This document shows positions 34,924 to 44,806 of a DNA stretch of 59,496 nt, piece by piece (position 1 is the stretch's first letter; the number at the start of each line of letters is the position of its first letter). The position numbers and the translations under genes were made by a program. This stretch comes from Clostridia bacterium (lineage in GTDB: Bacteria; Bacillota; Clostridia; Oscillospirales; Acutalibacteraceae): positions 1-59,496 of the forward strand of contig JAGAPN010000016.1 in the NCBI GenBank assembly GCA_017623235.1, in the 5' to 3' direction. The notes beneath the pieces are model-generated. The model had not been told where the DNA came from and ran no database searches. It was given only the letters and a program-made list of their open reading frames with translations.

Positions 34924-36687
34924 TTAATCTTTATTTTTTACTGCCGCATCAAGCTCTGACTGGAGCTGGGCTATGACTGCATCGTACTCTTCCCTCACCT
35001 TTTCCTCGGTAACGTATTTAATACGTCCGATACGCTCTCTGGAGGGCATCGCCACGATAGCTTCAATATCGGCACCGCTATTCAGGGCGGCAACCGAACG
35101 GTCGTAGAAGGCAAGAATTGCCGACATCATACAGAACTGCTTGGACATAGAGGTATAGGTATCTACGTCGTGGAAGGCGTTCTGATGCAGGTAGTCCTCT
35201 CGGATGGAACGGGCGGCCTCAAGCTTCAGGCGGTCGGGAGCAGACAGGGCATCCATACCAACCAGCTTTACGATTTCCTCAAGCTCGGCTTCGTCCTGAA
35301 GCAGGGCCATAAGGCGACTGCGAAGGGTGTTCCACTCGGGGTCAACATTCTCCTTAAACCAACCCTCAAGAGAATCGGCATAAAGGGAATAGCTTGTAAG
35401 CCAGTTAATTGCGGGGAAATGGCGCTTATAGGCCAGAGAGGAATCAAGGCCCCAGAAGACCTTAACTATACGAAGAGTAGCCTGGGAAACAGGCTCGGAA
35501 ATATCACCACCGGGAGGCGATACGGCACCGATTACCGAAAGGGCGCCTTCAATATTCTCGCTACCCTGAACGATAACACGGCCTGCTCTTTCATAGAACT
35601 GGGCAAGACGGGAGCCGAGGTAAGCAGGATAGCCTTCCTCACCGGGCATTTCCTCAAGTCGGCCCGACATCTCACGAAGGGCCTCGGCCCAGCGGGAGGT
35701 AGAATCGGCCATAAGGGCAACGGTATAGCCCATATCACGGAAATATTCGGCAATAGTAATACCTGTATATATGGAGGCCTCACGGGCGGCAACAGGCATA
35801 TCGGAGGTATTGGCTATAAGCACGGTACGCTCCATAAGAGAAGAGCCTGTTCTCGGGTCACGAAGCTCGGGGAACTCGTTTAAAACGTCGGTCATTTCGT
35901 TGCCACGCTCACCGCAGCCGATATATACGATAATATCTGCGGCGGCCCACTTAGCCAGCTGGTGCTGAACCACCGTTTTACCTGAACCGAAGGGACCGGG
36001 AACGGCTGCAACACCGCCTTTAGCGATTGGGAAGAGGGTATCAATTACACGCTGACCTGTTACCAAGGGGATATCGGGAGAAAGCTTGGCTTTGTAGGGA
36101 CGGCCCACACGAACGGGCCAGCTTTGCATCATAGTAAGCTCTACCCTACCCTTTTCGGTATCAACACAGGCAACAACGTCCTCTACGCTGTAGAAATCCT
36201 TCTTAATATCGGCTACCTTACCCGAAATTCCTGCAGGTACCATTATTTTGTGAGAAACAACGGGGGTTTCCTGCACGGTACCCAGGGTATCACCGGGGAC
36301 AACCTCATCACCTATTTGAACAGCGGGTACAAAGGGCCACTTTTTCTCACGGTCAAGAGAGGGTACCTCAACACCTCTTTGAAGATTGGTGCCGCTGACC
36401 TCCATAATCTTGGCCAGGGGGCGCTGAATACCGTCAAAGATAGAGCCTATAAGACCGGGGCCAAGCTCAACCGACAGGGGGCGTCCTGTAGATACCACCT
36501 CTTCACCGGGGCCCAAGCCCGAGGTTTCCTCGTATACCTGGATAGAGGCCTTGTCACCGTGCATCTCGATTATCTCACCGATAAGATGCTGGTCACTAAC
36601 CCTTACCACGTCAAACATATTTGCATCTCGCATACCCTCTGCAATAACGAGAGGGCCTGCAACCTTGGTTATAACTCCGTTTGCCAT
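34924..36687 (-). CDS. ntpA: V-type ATPase catalytic subunit A
   Basis: Catalytic V1 subunit, 587 residues. Walker A GPFGSGKT at residues 231-238, followed by [11 protein letters not shown] and [12 protein letters not shown]. The non-homologous insert typical of A subunits lies at about 115-190. AAGGAG precedes the ATG. Confidence 0.98.
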   Translation of the reverse strand: MANGVITKVAGPLVIAEGMRDANMFDVVRVSDQHLIGEIIEMHGDKASIQVYEETSGLGPGEEVVSTGRPLSVELGPGLIGSIFDGIQRPLAKIMEVSGTNLQRGVEVPSLDREKKWPFVPAVQIGDEVVPGDTLGTVQETPVVSHKIMVPAGISGKVADIKKDFYSVEDVVACVDTEKGRVELTMMQSWPVRVGRPYKAKLSPDIPLVTGQRVIDTLFPIAKGGVAAVPGPFGSGKTVVQHQLAKWAAADIIVYIGCGERGNEMTDVLNEFPELRDPRTGSSLMERTVLIANTSDMPVAAREASIYTGITIAEYFRDMGYTVALMADSTSRWAEALREMSGRLEEMPGEEGYPAYLGSRLAQFYERAGRVIVQGSENIEGALSVIGAVSPPGGDISEPVSQATLRIVKVFWGLDSSLAYKRHFPAINWLTSYSLYADSLEGWFKENVDPEWNTLRSRLMALLQDEAELEEIVKLVGMDALSAPDRLKLEAARSIREDYLHQNAFHDVDTYTSMSKQFCMMSAILAFYDRSVAALNSGADIEAIVAMPSRERIGRIKYVTEEKVREEYDAVIAQLQSELDAAVKNKD

Positions 36688-36712
36688 TTCAAAGCTCCTT
36701 AGAGTAGAATTT

Positions 36713-37030
36713 TTATTTATTGAATATAATATCCGAGCCTACGGCCTTTTCAACCGAGGCCTTAAGGCGGGAAATTCCTATACCGTTATTATTTTTAACT
36801 CCCGGTATGGGGATAACGGCAGGAAGAAATTTATCGTCCAGGTTGGCAATTTCCTCGGCCAACAGGACGGCCAGCTCCTCGGTAACGTAGATTATGCCGT
36901 AATCTCCCGAGGTTAAGGTCTTAAACTGCTCGCGGGCGGTAGAAGGGTCCTCACAAGGGATGGCATTCATACCGACGGCGGCATAGCCCTTTATGCTTTC
37001 ATAATCACCGAAAACTGCAATTTTAACCAT
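36713..37030 (-). CDS. ntpG: V-type ATPase subunit F (NtpG)
   Basis: A 105-residue rotor subunit with the Rossmann-like start [15 protein letters not shown] and [14 protein letters not shown]. The start overlaps the subunit C stop by 8 bases. Confidence 0.93.
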   Translation of the reverse strand: MVKIAVFGDYESIKGYAAVGMNAIPCEDPSTAREQFKTLTSGDYGIIYVTEELAVLLAEEIANLDDKFLPAVIPIPGVKNNNGIGISRLKASVEKAVGSDIIFNK

Positions 37031-38000
37031 AAAGCTCCCTCATCATCGCCCGTGCAGATGCACGGTCTTCCCCTGTGGCTACGGCATTCACCGCAATACG
37101 CACAGCACGAATTTCAGCCAGACGAGCCTGCAGATAGGCTATAAGCGGCTCGGCGCCGACGGCTATATATCTACCCTTGGCAACCACCGACATCATATAA
37201 TTATCTACAAATTTTTCAAACTCTGTAGGTGATATACCGAAGGCCTCAGCCGCCTTATCACAGCCGTAAGCAGAAACACCCGACATCAGCTCAAGCACGG
37301 CCTCCCTACCCTTCAGCACCGCATCTTTAAGGCGGGCTTTAGGTAGTTTATCGGTATCGGTAAGACAAAGCTCAATAAAATCGGCCGGCTTTTCGGCACA
37401 GGCGCATCTGAGTGCGGCCTTAATATTATCGTAAAAGACCGAAGCATTGATAAGCTCGGACAGCATTGGGATTTTTATATCCTCGGCAAAGCGCCTACGA
37501 CTCTCCAGACAAGCCGCATCGAGAATAGCATCGCAGGTCTGCCCGTCACCTGTTTTAATAAGGGCATCCCAAGCCGTTTTTGCCGCATCCCGCATAAAAT
37601 CGGGCAGCAGGGAAAACTCCTGCTCGGCGGCGGCCTTTTTTATAACCTCTATATCCACCGTTGTGGGAGAAAGCAACAGATTATCGGTATTCCGACCTGC
37701 TGCCAGCCCCTTAAAGACGGCCTTGAGGTTGTGAAAATCATTTTGAAGCACAAAGGAACGAAAAACCGAAAAATCGGGGGCAACCGACCTAATATACTCC
37801 CACAGCTTTTGCTCCTCACTTTTAAGCAGAGCATCTGCCGATAGTGGGGTATCAGCCTCACCGTAACCCTTGTCACGCAGGAAGGCAGCGGCCTTTTCGG
37901 CTGTATCTGCAGCCAACAGCTGTTCTATATCCTGCTTTTTAAACAGGGCGGCCTCTTTGGCCCGCACGTTACCTACTGCGTAGGCATAGCTTGCCGCCAT
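37023..38000 (-). CDS. ntpC: V-type ATPase subunit C
   Basis: 325 residues, alpha-helical d-type connector that joins the rotor shaft to the K ring. Family features YAYAVGNVRAKEAALF and the C-terminal FEKFVDNYMMSVVAKGRYIAVGAEPLIAYLQARLAEIRAVRI region are present. Confidence 0.93.
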   Translation of the reverse strand: MAASYAYAVGNVRAKEAALFKKQDIEQLLAADTAEKAAAFLRDKGYGEADTPLSADALLKSEEQKLWEYIRSVAPDFSVFRSFVLQNDFHNLKAVFKGLAAGRNTDNLLLSPTTVDIEVIKKAAAEQEFSLLPDFMRDAAKTAWDALIKTGDGQTCDAILDAACLESRRRFAEDIKIPMLSELINASVFYDNIKAALRCACAEKPADFIELCLTDTDKLPKARLKDAVLKGREAVLELMSGVSAYGCDKAAEAFGISPTEFEKFVDNYMMSVVAKGRYIAVGAEPLIAYLQARLAEIRAVRIAVNAVATGEDRASARAMMRELYG

Positions 38001-38026
38001 ACCGTCGCCTCACTTTCTTTAGAATA

Positions 38027-38611
38027 TCAGTCGGCAAAAAGAAGGGTATTTATCTTGTCCTCCAAAAGCTCGCGCTTTTCTGCAATTACCGACTCCAGAG
38101 AGAGATTGTATTCAATATCTCCGTATTTAAGCAGAATACCATAGTCAAAGGGGGCGGGAGATGTCTGAACCTCGGCATTTACCCCGGCCTTTTCCAACAG
38201 GCCCTTAACACAGGCGGTATCACGCTTAATATCGACGGCGCCTAAATAAAGCATCGCCTTCTTCCCTTTTGCCGACCTTGCGGCAAGGGCCACCATCTTC
38301 TCGAAATAAGCAGCATCGGGCAGGGCTACAATATACCTTTTGGCGGCATCAACCGTTTTATATATTTCATCAAGCTTCTTTGCAAGCTTGGCGTCACGGA
38401 TGACAAGATTAGCGGCCGATTCAGCGTTTTCCCTTATCGTTTTGGCACGACGCAGTGCGCCTGATACTACCTCGCCGGAATAGGCCTTTGCCTCGGCCTT
38501 GGCCTGTTCGTTCATCTCTGCAATCTTGTTATCTGCATCACCCAGTATCTGCTCTGCCGTGGCTTTAGCCTCGGCAGTAATACCGGCTAAAATTTTTTCT
38601 TCTGCGCTCAT
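38027..38611 (-). CDS. ntpE: V-type ATPase subunit E
   Basis: Peripheral stalk subunit. About 194 residues: N-terminal coiled coil (EKILAGITAEAKATAEQIL onwards, rich in Ala/Glu) and a C-terminal globular part. ATG at 38611 with AAGGTG upstream. It follows subunit K after 10 bases. Confidence 0.9.
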   Translation of the reverse strand: MSAEEKILAGITAEAKATAEQILGDADNKIAEMNEQAKAEAKAYSGEVVSGALRRAKTIRENAESAANLVIRDAKLAKKLDEIYKTVDAAKRYIVALPDAAYFEKMVALAARSAKGKKAMLYLGAVDIKRDTACVKGLLEKAGVNAEVQTSPAPFDYGILLKYGDIEYNLSLESVIAEKRELLEDKINTLLFAD

Positions 38612-38621
38612 AAGCCGCACC

Positions 38622-39092
38622 TTAACCTATAGCAATTACCGACAGGAGGGATACCAGGAAGGCAAGCAGAGCATAAATCTCAACCAGGGTGGTGGAAACC
38701 ATACCCTTAGAGAAATCCTCGCCCTTCTTGGCAATAAGGCCTATAGCTGCGGTAGCGGCTCTACCCTGGGCAATACCCGAGAACAGACCGCCAAGGCCGA
38801 TGGGCAGAGATGCCGCAAGATAAAGCAGACCCTTTGAAAGCTCAAGGTCAGCGGCAATTCCGCCGCCCAGAGCGCCGATGTTAAGCATTATCATTACCGA
38901 TACGATGAAGCCGTAAAGGCCCTGGGTACCGGGAAGAAGCTCTAAAACCAGAAGCTTACCAAACTTAGAAGAGTCCTCTGCAAGGACACCCATACCGGCT
39001 TCAGCCGCCATACCAACACCCTTGGCCGAACCAATACCTGCTAAAATCGTTGCGATAGCTACACCTGCAAGTGCAAAAACTATACCTGTCAT
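38622..39092 (-). CDS. ntpK: V-type ATPase membrane ring subunit K
   Basis: 156 residues, four membrane helices made of two hairpins. The ion-site residues of the sodium pump of Enterococcus hirae are all in place: L53, T56 and Q57 (LLPGTQG), Q109 (GIAQG) and E138 (LVEIY). This supports sodium as coupling ion, though lithium or protons cannot be excluded from sequence alone. Confidence 0.96.
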   Translation of the reverse strand: MTGIVFALAGVAIATILAGIGSAKGVGMAAEAGMGVLAEDSSKFGKLLVLELLPGTQGLYGFIVSVMIMLNIGALGGGIAADLELSKGLLYLAASLPIGLGGLFSGIAQGRAATAAIGLIAKKGEDFSKGMVSTTLVEIYALLAFLVSLLSVIAIG

Positions 39093-39094
39093 AA

Positions 39095-41059
39095 TTATTT
39101 TTCCTCCTTGATACGAATGTATTTACCTTTAAAGGCGAAGGGCTTAAAGGGCCTTCCGCCACCTTCGTAGAACTTCGAGAAAAGCTCCACGTACTGAAGT
39201 CTTAAAGTATGAACATAAGCGCCCAGCGCATTAAGTCCGAAATTAATAGCGTGGCCAACCAGCAGAATGGCCACCATAAACACCTTGCCTGCTATACCTG
39301 CGCTTACCATTACTCCCAGCTTGTTGAAAACCATACTCATAGCTGCGGTGGTAAGACCCAGGGCCATAAGACGGGAGAAGGATAAAAGGTCGCTGACGTA
39401 GCCCGTAATATCATAAAGATTGGCGATACCGCCGAATATCTTCATAGCGCCCTTTTTCTTGCGGCCACCCGTAATGGCGATGAGTGCCATAGAGCCAAAG
39501 GCTACCACCAGGCCAACGGTTTGCAGTACGGGGAGGGTTATCATACCTACCGCCATTACCGCAAAGCCCGAAAGGGTGGTTATCCACAGGCCTGTATCCA
39601 GCAGGGCATCTATAATGCCATCTGCTTTTGCGGAAATGTAAAATTTGACCGCAAGGCCTGCAATTATCTGAACAAAGCCCAGCCCCACGCTTAAAATAAG
39701 CATTGCCAGGGCATCACCATTCAAGGGATTTATAAACGGATATTTGAAGGGTAACTGTCCAAATATTGCGGTGATTATATCTACCCCGAAGAAGCTTCCG
39801 AAGAATAAGCCCCAAAGGGTGGTGGAGATGCCGCAATACATAAAGAGCTTCATATTTTTACGCATATTAGGCTCGGGGTCCAGGAACCTGTTAACCGCCC
39901 AGGTGGCTATCCACATCAATATGCCATAGCCTGCATCCGACAGCATTATACCGAAGAACAGATAATAGAAGAAGGATGTTATGGGAGTGGGGTCAATATC
40001 TGCCGAAGACGGCAGAGCGTACATTGAGGTAATGGACTGCGCCGGCTCGGTAAATGCGTTGTTTTTAAGCTTTACCGGGGCATCGTCATCGGCGGCAGGC
40101 TCCGCCTCAATATGGACCGTAAACTCTTCCTCAAGTTTTTCCTTCATAAGAGGCAGGTCACAGGTCGGCAGATAGCCCGTTATGCACACCGTATAGCCCG
40201 AACGGTCTATTGCGGCGGCGGTGTCGGCCATTTCTCCTGCCGAGAGATACCAGTCACACAAAAGCTCTAATGACCTTCTATGCTGTGCCAGGTCGGCAAT
40301 CTCGCTGTTGGCGGCTTCTATTTTTTCGCCAAGCTCACGGTTTTTCTGCCTAAGCTCGTCAATACGCTGAGCCGGCAAAACGTTTTCGGTGCTTGGAGGC
40401 AGGGCAAAGCCTAAACCTCTGAGCGCGTTTTGTGTTTTTTCCTTTTCGGATAGTGAGGATATTACGCAAACCAAGGTCTGCCCTGCGGCATAACCTACAA
40501 TTTCAACGTAAGGCTCCACCTCAGGAGCCGCCTTAGCCAGCGCCTCCAGCAGAGTTTCCAGGGTGTAGGAGCCCTGTATGGTGCCTATAAACGTGGCCGT
40601 TTTCTCGGTACCTGTAAAGGAAAGAGGCAGGTCTATTCCCTCCCAGGGAGAAAGCTGCTCTATTAGTGTGTTTGTCCTTATAATCTCGGCCGCAGCCTCG
40701 GCCTTTTCACGGTCCAGGCTGTGAAGCCTGTCGCAGACCGCTTCGAGGTTGTCAACCTCGCTCTCAATGGCGTTAAACTCATCAAGGGTAACCTTGCGTC
40801 TGCCCGAGAAGGATGCCAGCAGGCCTTTACCTTCGGGAACTACCGAAGCAAGAACGGCCAGCGCCTTATCGGCTCCTGCAGACAGCTTGCGGTATTCGGC
40901 CGCCTCCTCTGCCCTGTCCTCACGGGTAAAGCCGCTGTGGGGCGCCTCGGTAGCCGCAGACAAGTCAAGAACCGACATACCCTGCAGTAGGGTCATAATT
41001 CCCTTTTGCTGACTGATGGGTGCAAATATCTTCACCCGCTGCATATCAAGTTTTGCCAA
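39095..41059 (-). CDS. ntpI: V-type ATPase subunit I (a subunit)
   Basis: 654 residues. A cytoplasmic N-terminal half with coiled coils (about 1-330) and a membrane C-terminal half with seven or eight helices, including LSFSRLMALGLTTAAMSMVFN, which holds the essential Arg, and GHAINFGLNALGAYVHTLRLQYVEFF-like sequence. Provides the ion half-channels. TTG start. Confidence 0.95.
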   Translation of the reverse strand: MAKLDMQRVKIFAPISQQKGIMTLLQGMSVLDLSAATEAPHSGFTREDRAEEAAEYRKLSAGADKALAVLASVVPEGKGLLASFSGRRKVTLDEFNAIESEVDNLEAVCDRLHSLDREKAEAAAEIIRTNTLIEQLSPWEGIDLPLSFTGTEKTATFIGTIQGSYTLETLLEALAKAAPEVEPYVEIVGYAAGQTLVCVISSLSEKEKTQNALRGLGFALPPSTENVLPAQRIDELRQKNRELGEKIEAANSEIADLAQHRRSLELLCDWYLSAGEMADTAAAIDRSGYTVCITGYLPTCDLPLMKEKLEEEFTVHIEAEPAADDDAPVKLKNNAFTEPAQSITSMYALPSSADIDPTPITSFFYYLFFGIMLSDAGYGILMWIATWAVNRFLDPEPNMRKNMKLFMYCGISTTLWGLFFGSFFGVDIITAIFGQLPFKYPFINPLNGDALAMLILSVGLGFVQIIAGLAVKFYISAKADGIIDALLDTGLWITTLSGFAVMAVGMITLPVLQTVGLVVAFGSMALIAITGGRKKKGAMKIFGGIANLYDITGYVSDLLSFSRLMALGLTTAAMSMVFNKLGVMVSAGIAGKVFMVAILLVGHAINFGLNALGAYVHTLRLQYVELFSKFYEGGGRPFKPFAFKGKYIRIKEEK

Positions 41060-41087
41060 ATACTCACCGCCTTTCCAACGGTTATTA

Positions 41088-41399
41088 TCAGTTAAGTATA
41101 ATCTCTACCGCAGCCGTTACAGCCTTTTCACGGTTTTTATCGGCTTTGGCAGAAATTTTCTCGCCCTCGGCCCAGGCCTTACGGCCGGCCTCGGTTTTTA
41201 TTTTTTCGACCTCGGTCTGTGCCTCAGACACAATAGTGGCGGCATCAGATTCGGCCTGCTTGGCGGCAAGAGACTTTAATTCCTTCATCTGCTCCAGGGC
41301 ATTTGAAGTCATAACACGGGCCTTTTCCCGAGCATCGGCAACAATCTGCCTGCCCTCTTGCTCAACCTCTAATATTTTATCAACCATAGTTTTAGCCAA
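41088..41399 (-). CDS. ntpF: V-type ATPase subunit H/G-like (NtpF)
   Basis: A 103-residue coiled-coil peripheral stalk subunit (LEVEQEGRQIVADAREKARVMT; many Glu, Ala, Lys). The TTG at 41399 has AAGGAG 8 bases upstream; the GTG at 41408 overlaps that site. First gene of the operon F-I-K-E-C-G-A-B-D-argH, the E. hirae ntp order. A TATAAT is seen at 41431-41436 but no good -35. Confidence 0.87.
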   Translation of the reverse strand: MAKTMVDKILEVEQEGRQIVADAREKARVMTSNALEQMKELKSLAAKQAESDAATIVSEAQTEVEKIKTEAGRKAWAEGEKISAKADKNREKAVTAAVEIILN

Positions 41400-41472
41400 G
41401 GTAAACACTCCTTAAGCACATAATAGTACAATTATATAATATTTAAACTGAAAAATAAATACAATTTACAAT

Positions 41473-42774
41473 TTAATTTTTAAATTTTTTCATTTTATTT
41501 GTTAATATTCTTTGTATGACGGCACCGATTACCAACATAAACAGTGACGGGAATACCCAGGCAAGGCCAAAGGATGCCAGAGGCAGAGTCCATACGTAGG
41601 GCACGGTGATACCGAAAGCAGCCAGGGCATCCACCAGGCCAAAGGCCATAGCGGTAAAGGCGGCAAACCTGATAGGCAGCACACCTAGCCATTTGCCCAA
41701 AAAGCTTAAAAGCACCAACACAAGAACAGGGGGATATACCACGCTGAGTATGGGGGCGGCCAGGGAGATAAGTCCCTCAACCCCGACCATAGAAGCCACA
41801 GCGCCGAATATACAAATGATTATAACGTAATGCTTGTAGCTTATCTTACCCCGACTGATAGATTCAAGATATTCTGCCGCAGAACTGGTAAGAGCCACCG
41901 AGGTAGAAATGCAAGCCATACCAGCCACAACCGCGAAAAATATAAGTCCAAAGCTGCCCGGCAGCAGGGTATCAATTATACCTGTGAGCAGCTCGGTACG
42001 GGTGATATGCATATCGTAATGTGCCGTGGCCGATGCCCCCAAGTAGGTCAAGCCAAGGTAGATAACAAGGAGTCCTGCGCCTGCCACCAGGCCTGCGCCT
42101 GTAGCAACCCTTGCTTGAGACCCCTTATCGGTATGACCCTTTTCGGTGGCGCTGTTTAGAATAAGCACGCCGAAGATTACCGAGGCCAGCACGTCCATAG
42201 ACTGGTAGCCTGCCTCTATACCGTTGGCAATAACGCTGTCGCTTCTGGGAGATTCGATAATATCGCCCATAGGGGTTATGAGCCCTTTTATTATAAGTAA
42301 CAGCAGGCCGAGGAAAAGCACGGGGGTAAGTATTTTACCCACAATATCCACAACCGCCGATTTCTTTATGCAAAGCAGCAGGGTAAGCAAGAAGAAAAGC
42401 AGGTAAAACAGCGGCATATTAAAGCCGGACGCCAAGGGAGCTATAGACAGCTCGTAGGTGGTGGCGGCGGTACGCGGAATACTTATAATAGGGCCTATGC
42501 ACATTACTATGGCAAAGAGCATTATTCGGCCTACACCTTTACCCAAAAGGTCCATAAGATTTTTTTGGCCCCCTACCCTGATTAAGGCAAGTATTGCCAC
42601 AACGGCCAGGCCGATATCGGCAATATAATAGCCTAAAAAGCCCGAAAACCAGGAGGTACCTGCCTCAAGGCCAAGATAAGGCGGAAATATCATATTACCT
42701 GCGCCAAAATACATAGAAAAAAGGGCGGCGCCGATAAAAAAGCTGTCTATTACCAGCTTTTTACTGTTTTTCAA
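41473..42774 (-). CDS. brnQ: Branched-chain amino acid carrier BrnQ (LIVCS family)
   Basis: Sodium-coupled importer of Leu, Ile and Val. 433 residues, about twelve helices, with the family start FFIGAALFSMYFGAGNMIFPPYLG. GGGGGA precedes the ATG. It lies just before the V-ATPase operon, whose predicted sodium gradient could power it. Confidence 0.95.
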   Translation of the reverse strand: MKNSKKLVIDSFFIGAALFSMYFGAGNMIFPPYLGLEAGTSWFSGFLGYYIADIGLAVVAILALIRVGGQKNLMDLLGKGVGRIMLFAIVMCIGPIISIPRTAATTYELSIAPLASGFNMPLFYLLFFLLTLLLCIKKSAVVDIVGKILTPVLFLGLLLLIIKGLITPMGDIIESPRSDSVIANGIEAGYQSMDVLASVIFGVLILNSATEKGHTDKGSQARVATGAGLVAGAGLLVIYLGLTYLGASATAHYDMHITRTELLTGIIDTLLPGSFGLIFFAVVAGMACISTSVALTSSAAEYLESISRGKISYKHYVIIICIFGAVASMVGVEGLISLAAPILSVVYPPVLVLVLLSFLGKWLGVLPIRFAAFTAMAFGLVDALAAFGITVPYVWTLPLASFGLAWVFPSLFMLVIGAVIQRILTNKMKKFKN

Positions 42775-42810
42775 AATGGCGTCCCCCTTTATATAAACAC
42801 ATTATTTTTT

Positions 42811-42839
42811 ATTATACCAATTTTTTTGCATTATATCAA
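42811..42839 (-). promoter_or_regulatory. brnQ promoter
   Basis: Minus strand TTGATA (42834-42839), 17-bp spacer, TATAAT (42811-42816), about 37 bases before the ATG. Confidence 0.82.
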
Positions 42840-42871
42840 GAAGATAGTTGGAATAATTTGCAAAATTATAA

Positions 42872-42906
42872 AAAAGCAGACGGAGGGCACTGCTCCATCT
42901 GCTTTT
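42872..42906 (-). terminator. Terminator after the DRE-TIM aldolase gene
   Basis: AAAAGCAGA / TCTGCTTTT outer stem and GGAG / CTCC inner stem, with a T-run on the minus strand, just beyond the stop. Confidence 0.88.
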
Positions 42907-42909
42907 GAT

Positions 42910-43887
42910 TTAGTGATTATCAAGTAAGGTTTTATAGAATTCAGAAATATCGGCGCGGCCATCGTTTGTGTAATCTATAGCCTCCCGGGGGTGACGGTTA
43001 AGCTGACCCGTCAGCATATACTGAAGGTCATAGCCCCATACTACACCCTCTGCCTTCAGGGCCTGCACGTGCTTTTCAATAAATTTAAGTATATGATAAA
43101 GGTTATATTTGGGATTTTTAAGAAAGCCCAGCAGCAGCTCGGTAGAGCAGTTGCCCGCTCCCCTGCCCATACCCTGAACGGTGGCATCGAGGTAGGAAAC
43201 GCCGTAGGACATTGTTTCGATTGTATTTGCAAAGGCCAGATTCTGGTTATTATGAGCGTGGAAGCCTATGCTTTTGCCCGTGCCCTCTACTGCGGCAATA
43301 TACTTTTGGGCCAGGTCGGATGCGTTCTCGGGATAAAGGGAGCCGTAGCTGTCCACAAGATAAATAACGTCCACGTTGGTATGAGCCAGCATATCAAGGG
43401 CCTGCATAAGGGTATCGGAATTGGCCTGGGACACCGCCATAATGTTGCAGGCGGTTTCATAGCCTAAATCGTGAAAATGCTCTACCATTTCGGCGGCAGC
43501 GGGTATCTGGTGAATATAGCAGGCCACCCGCACCATATCAATAACACTTTCGCTCTTCTTTAAGAAGTCGGTTTTGTAGTCACAACGGCCTACGTCAGCC
43601 ATTACCGATATTTTCATATCCGAAGGGTTGTCCCCCACTATTTTACGGATATCCTCTTCCTTGCAAAATTTCCACTTGCCGAATTTGCTTTCATCGAACA
43701 TTGCGGTGCTGGATTTATAGCCGAACTCCATATAGTCAATACCGGCCTTTACGTTTGCCTTGTAAAGCTCGGTAACGAACTCATCCGTAAATTCAAAATT
43801 GTTGCAAAGTCCGCCGTCGCGGATGGTGGCGTCGAGAATTTTTACGTCCTCACGTACCCCCATAAGATTACCTTTTCTGGGTGACAT
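42910..43887 (-). CDS. DRE-TIM (HMGL-like) aldolase/acyltransferase, substrate unknown
   Basis: A 325-residue TIM barrel. ILDATIRDGGLCNN carries the metal-binding DxTxRDGG motif, and GFHAHNNQNLAFAN carries the HxH metal ligands. This superfamily includes 4-hydroxy-2-oxovalerate aldolase, HMG-CoA lyase and homocitrate synthase. No C-terminal regulatory domain is attached, which fits an aldolase better than isopropylmalate synthase. AGGAG precedes the first ATG. It is a single-gene unit with promoter and terminator, so context gives no pathway. Confidence 0.87.
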   Translation of the reverse strand: MSPRKGNLMGVREDVKILDATIRDGGLCNNFEFTDEFVTELYKANVKAGIDYMEFGYKSSTAMFDESKFGKWKFCKEEDIRKIVGDNPSDMKISVMADVGRCDYKTDFLKKSESVIDMVRVACYIHQIPAAAEMVEHFHDLGYETACNIMAVSQANSDTLMQALDMLAHTNVDVIYLVDSYGSLYPENASDLAQKYIAAVEGTGKSIGFHAHNNQNLAFANTIETMSYGVSYLDATVQGMGRGAGNCSTELLLGFLKNPKYNLYHILKFIEKHVQALKAEGVVWGYDLQYMLTGQLNRHPREAIDYTNDGRADISEFYKTLLDNH

Positions 43888-43927
43888 TGTGATTCTCCTG
43901 TTCGCTTTTGTGGTTTAAAGTGTTAAA

Positions 43928-43956
43928 AGTATATCATAAAGGTTTAGTTTTGTCAA
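43928..43956 (-). promoter_or_regulatory. Promoter of the DRE-TIM aldolase gene
   Basis: Minus strand TTGACA (43951-43956), 17-bp spacer, TATACT (43928-43933). Confidence 0.85.
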
Positions 43957-43976
43957 ACCCTATTTTTAAATTTCGC

Positions 43977-44003
43977 AAAAACGCCGTGGCTATACACCAC
44001 GGC
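43977..44003 (-). terminator. Terminator of the ABC transporter operon
   Basis: GCCGTGG / CCACGGC (43983-43989 with 43997-44003), followed by TTTTT on the minus strand. Confidence 0.92.
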
Positions 44004-44008
44004 ATTTT

Positions 44009-44806
44009 TTACTTTGAAAGTATTGCTTTATCGCTGGTGAATTCGCTTCCGCTGGCCTGCTCGAAAAGGCCCAGAAGCTGGCTGATGGTCAGTTTCTTTT
44101 TCTCTTCACCCGAAATGTCCACCACTATTCTGCCCTCGTGCATCATTATAAGACGATTGCCGTGGGCAATAGCATCGTGCATATTGTGGGTTATCATAAG
44201 GGTTGTAAGCTTATTCTCATTTACAAGCCTATCGGTTATCTCCAGCACCTTGGCGGCGGTTTTGGGGTCCAGGGCGGCGGTATGCTCGTCAAGAAGGAGC
44301 AGCTTTGGCTTTTTAAGGGTAGCCATAAGCAGGGTTACTGCCTGACGCTGTCCGCCTGACAGCAGACCCACCTTTGCGGAAAGGCGGTCCTCAAGGCCCA
44401 AATTAAGCTGGGCAAGAAGCTTTTTATACTCTTCCCTTTCGGCCTTTCTGACACCCCACACAAGGCGGCGCTTGGTGCCTCGTCTTGCGGCAATAGCCAG
44501 ATTTTCGGCAATCTCCATATCGGGGGCAGTGCCCTTCATGGGGTCCTGGAAAACACGGCCTAAAAATGCGGCTCTTTTATGCTCGGCCATAGAAGTGACG
44601 TCTACACCGTCTATCTCAATGGTGCCGTAGTCGGGCTTCCACACGCCTGCTATTGCATTAAGCATTGTGGATTTACCTGCGCCGTTACCGCCGATAACGG
44701 TCACGAAATCACCCTCGTTCAGGGTAAGCTCCAGACCACGAAGGGCGGTTTTAGCATTAACGGTGCCGGGGTTGAAGGTCTTTTGCAAATTCGTTATTTT
44801 AAGCAT
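44009..44806 (-). CDS. ABC transporter ATP-binding protein (COG1101 type)
   Basis: ATPase of the T-box-controlled transporter, 265 residues. Walker A GGNGAGKST, signature LLSGGQRQAVTL, Walker B KLLLLDEHTAALDPK. The DEHTAALDP form is typical of ATPases paired with COG2984 binding proteins. ATG at 44806 with GGGGGTGAAGG upstream; it overlaps the permease gene by 8 bases. Confidence 0.93.
   Translation of the reverse strand: MLKITNLQKTFNPGTVNAKTALRGLELTLNEGDFVTVIGGNGAGKSTMLNAIAGVWKPDYGTIEIDGVDVTSMAEHKRAAFLGRVFQDPMKGTAPDMEIAENLAIAARRGTKRRLVWGVRKAEREEYKKLLAQLNLGLEDRLSAKVGLLSGGQRQAVTLLMATLKKPKLLLLDEHTAALDPKTAAKVLEITDRLVNENKLTTLMITHNMHDAIAHGNRLIMMHEGRIVVDISGEEKKKLTISQLLGLFEQASGSEFTSDKAILSK

Noticed and set aside
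33782..35883. Long plus-strand frames over the V-ATPase A and B genes
   Set aside because: They are antisense shadows of highly conserved genes; composition is low in acidic residues and no ribosome binding sites precede them.
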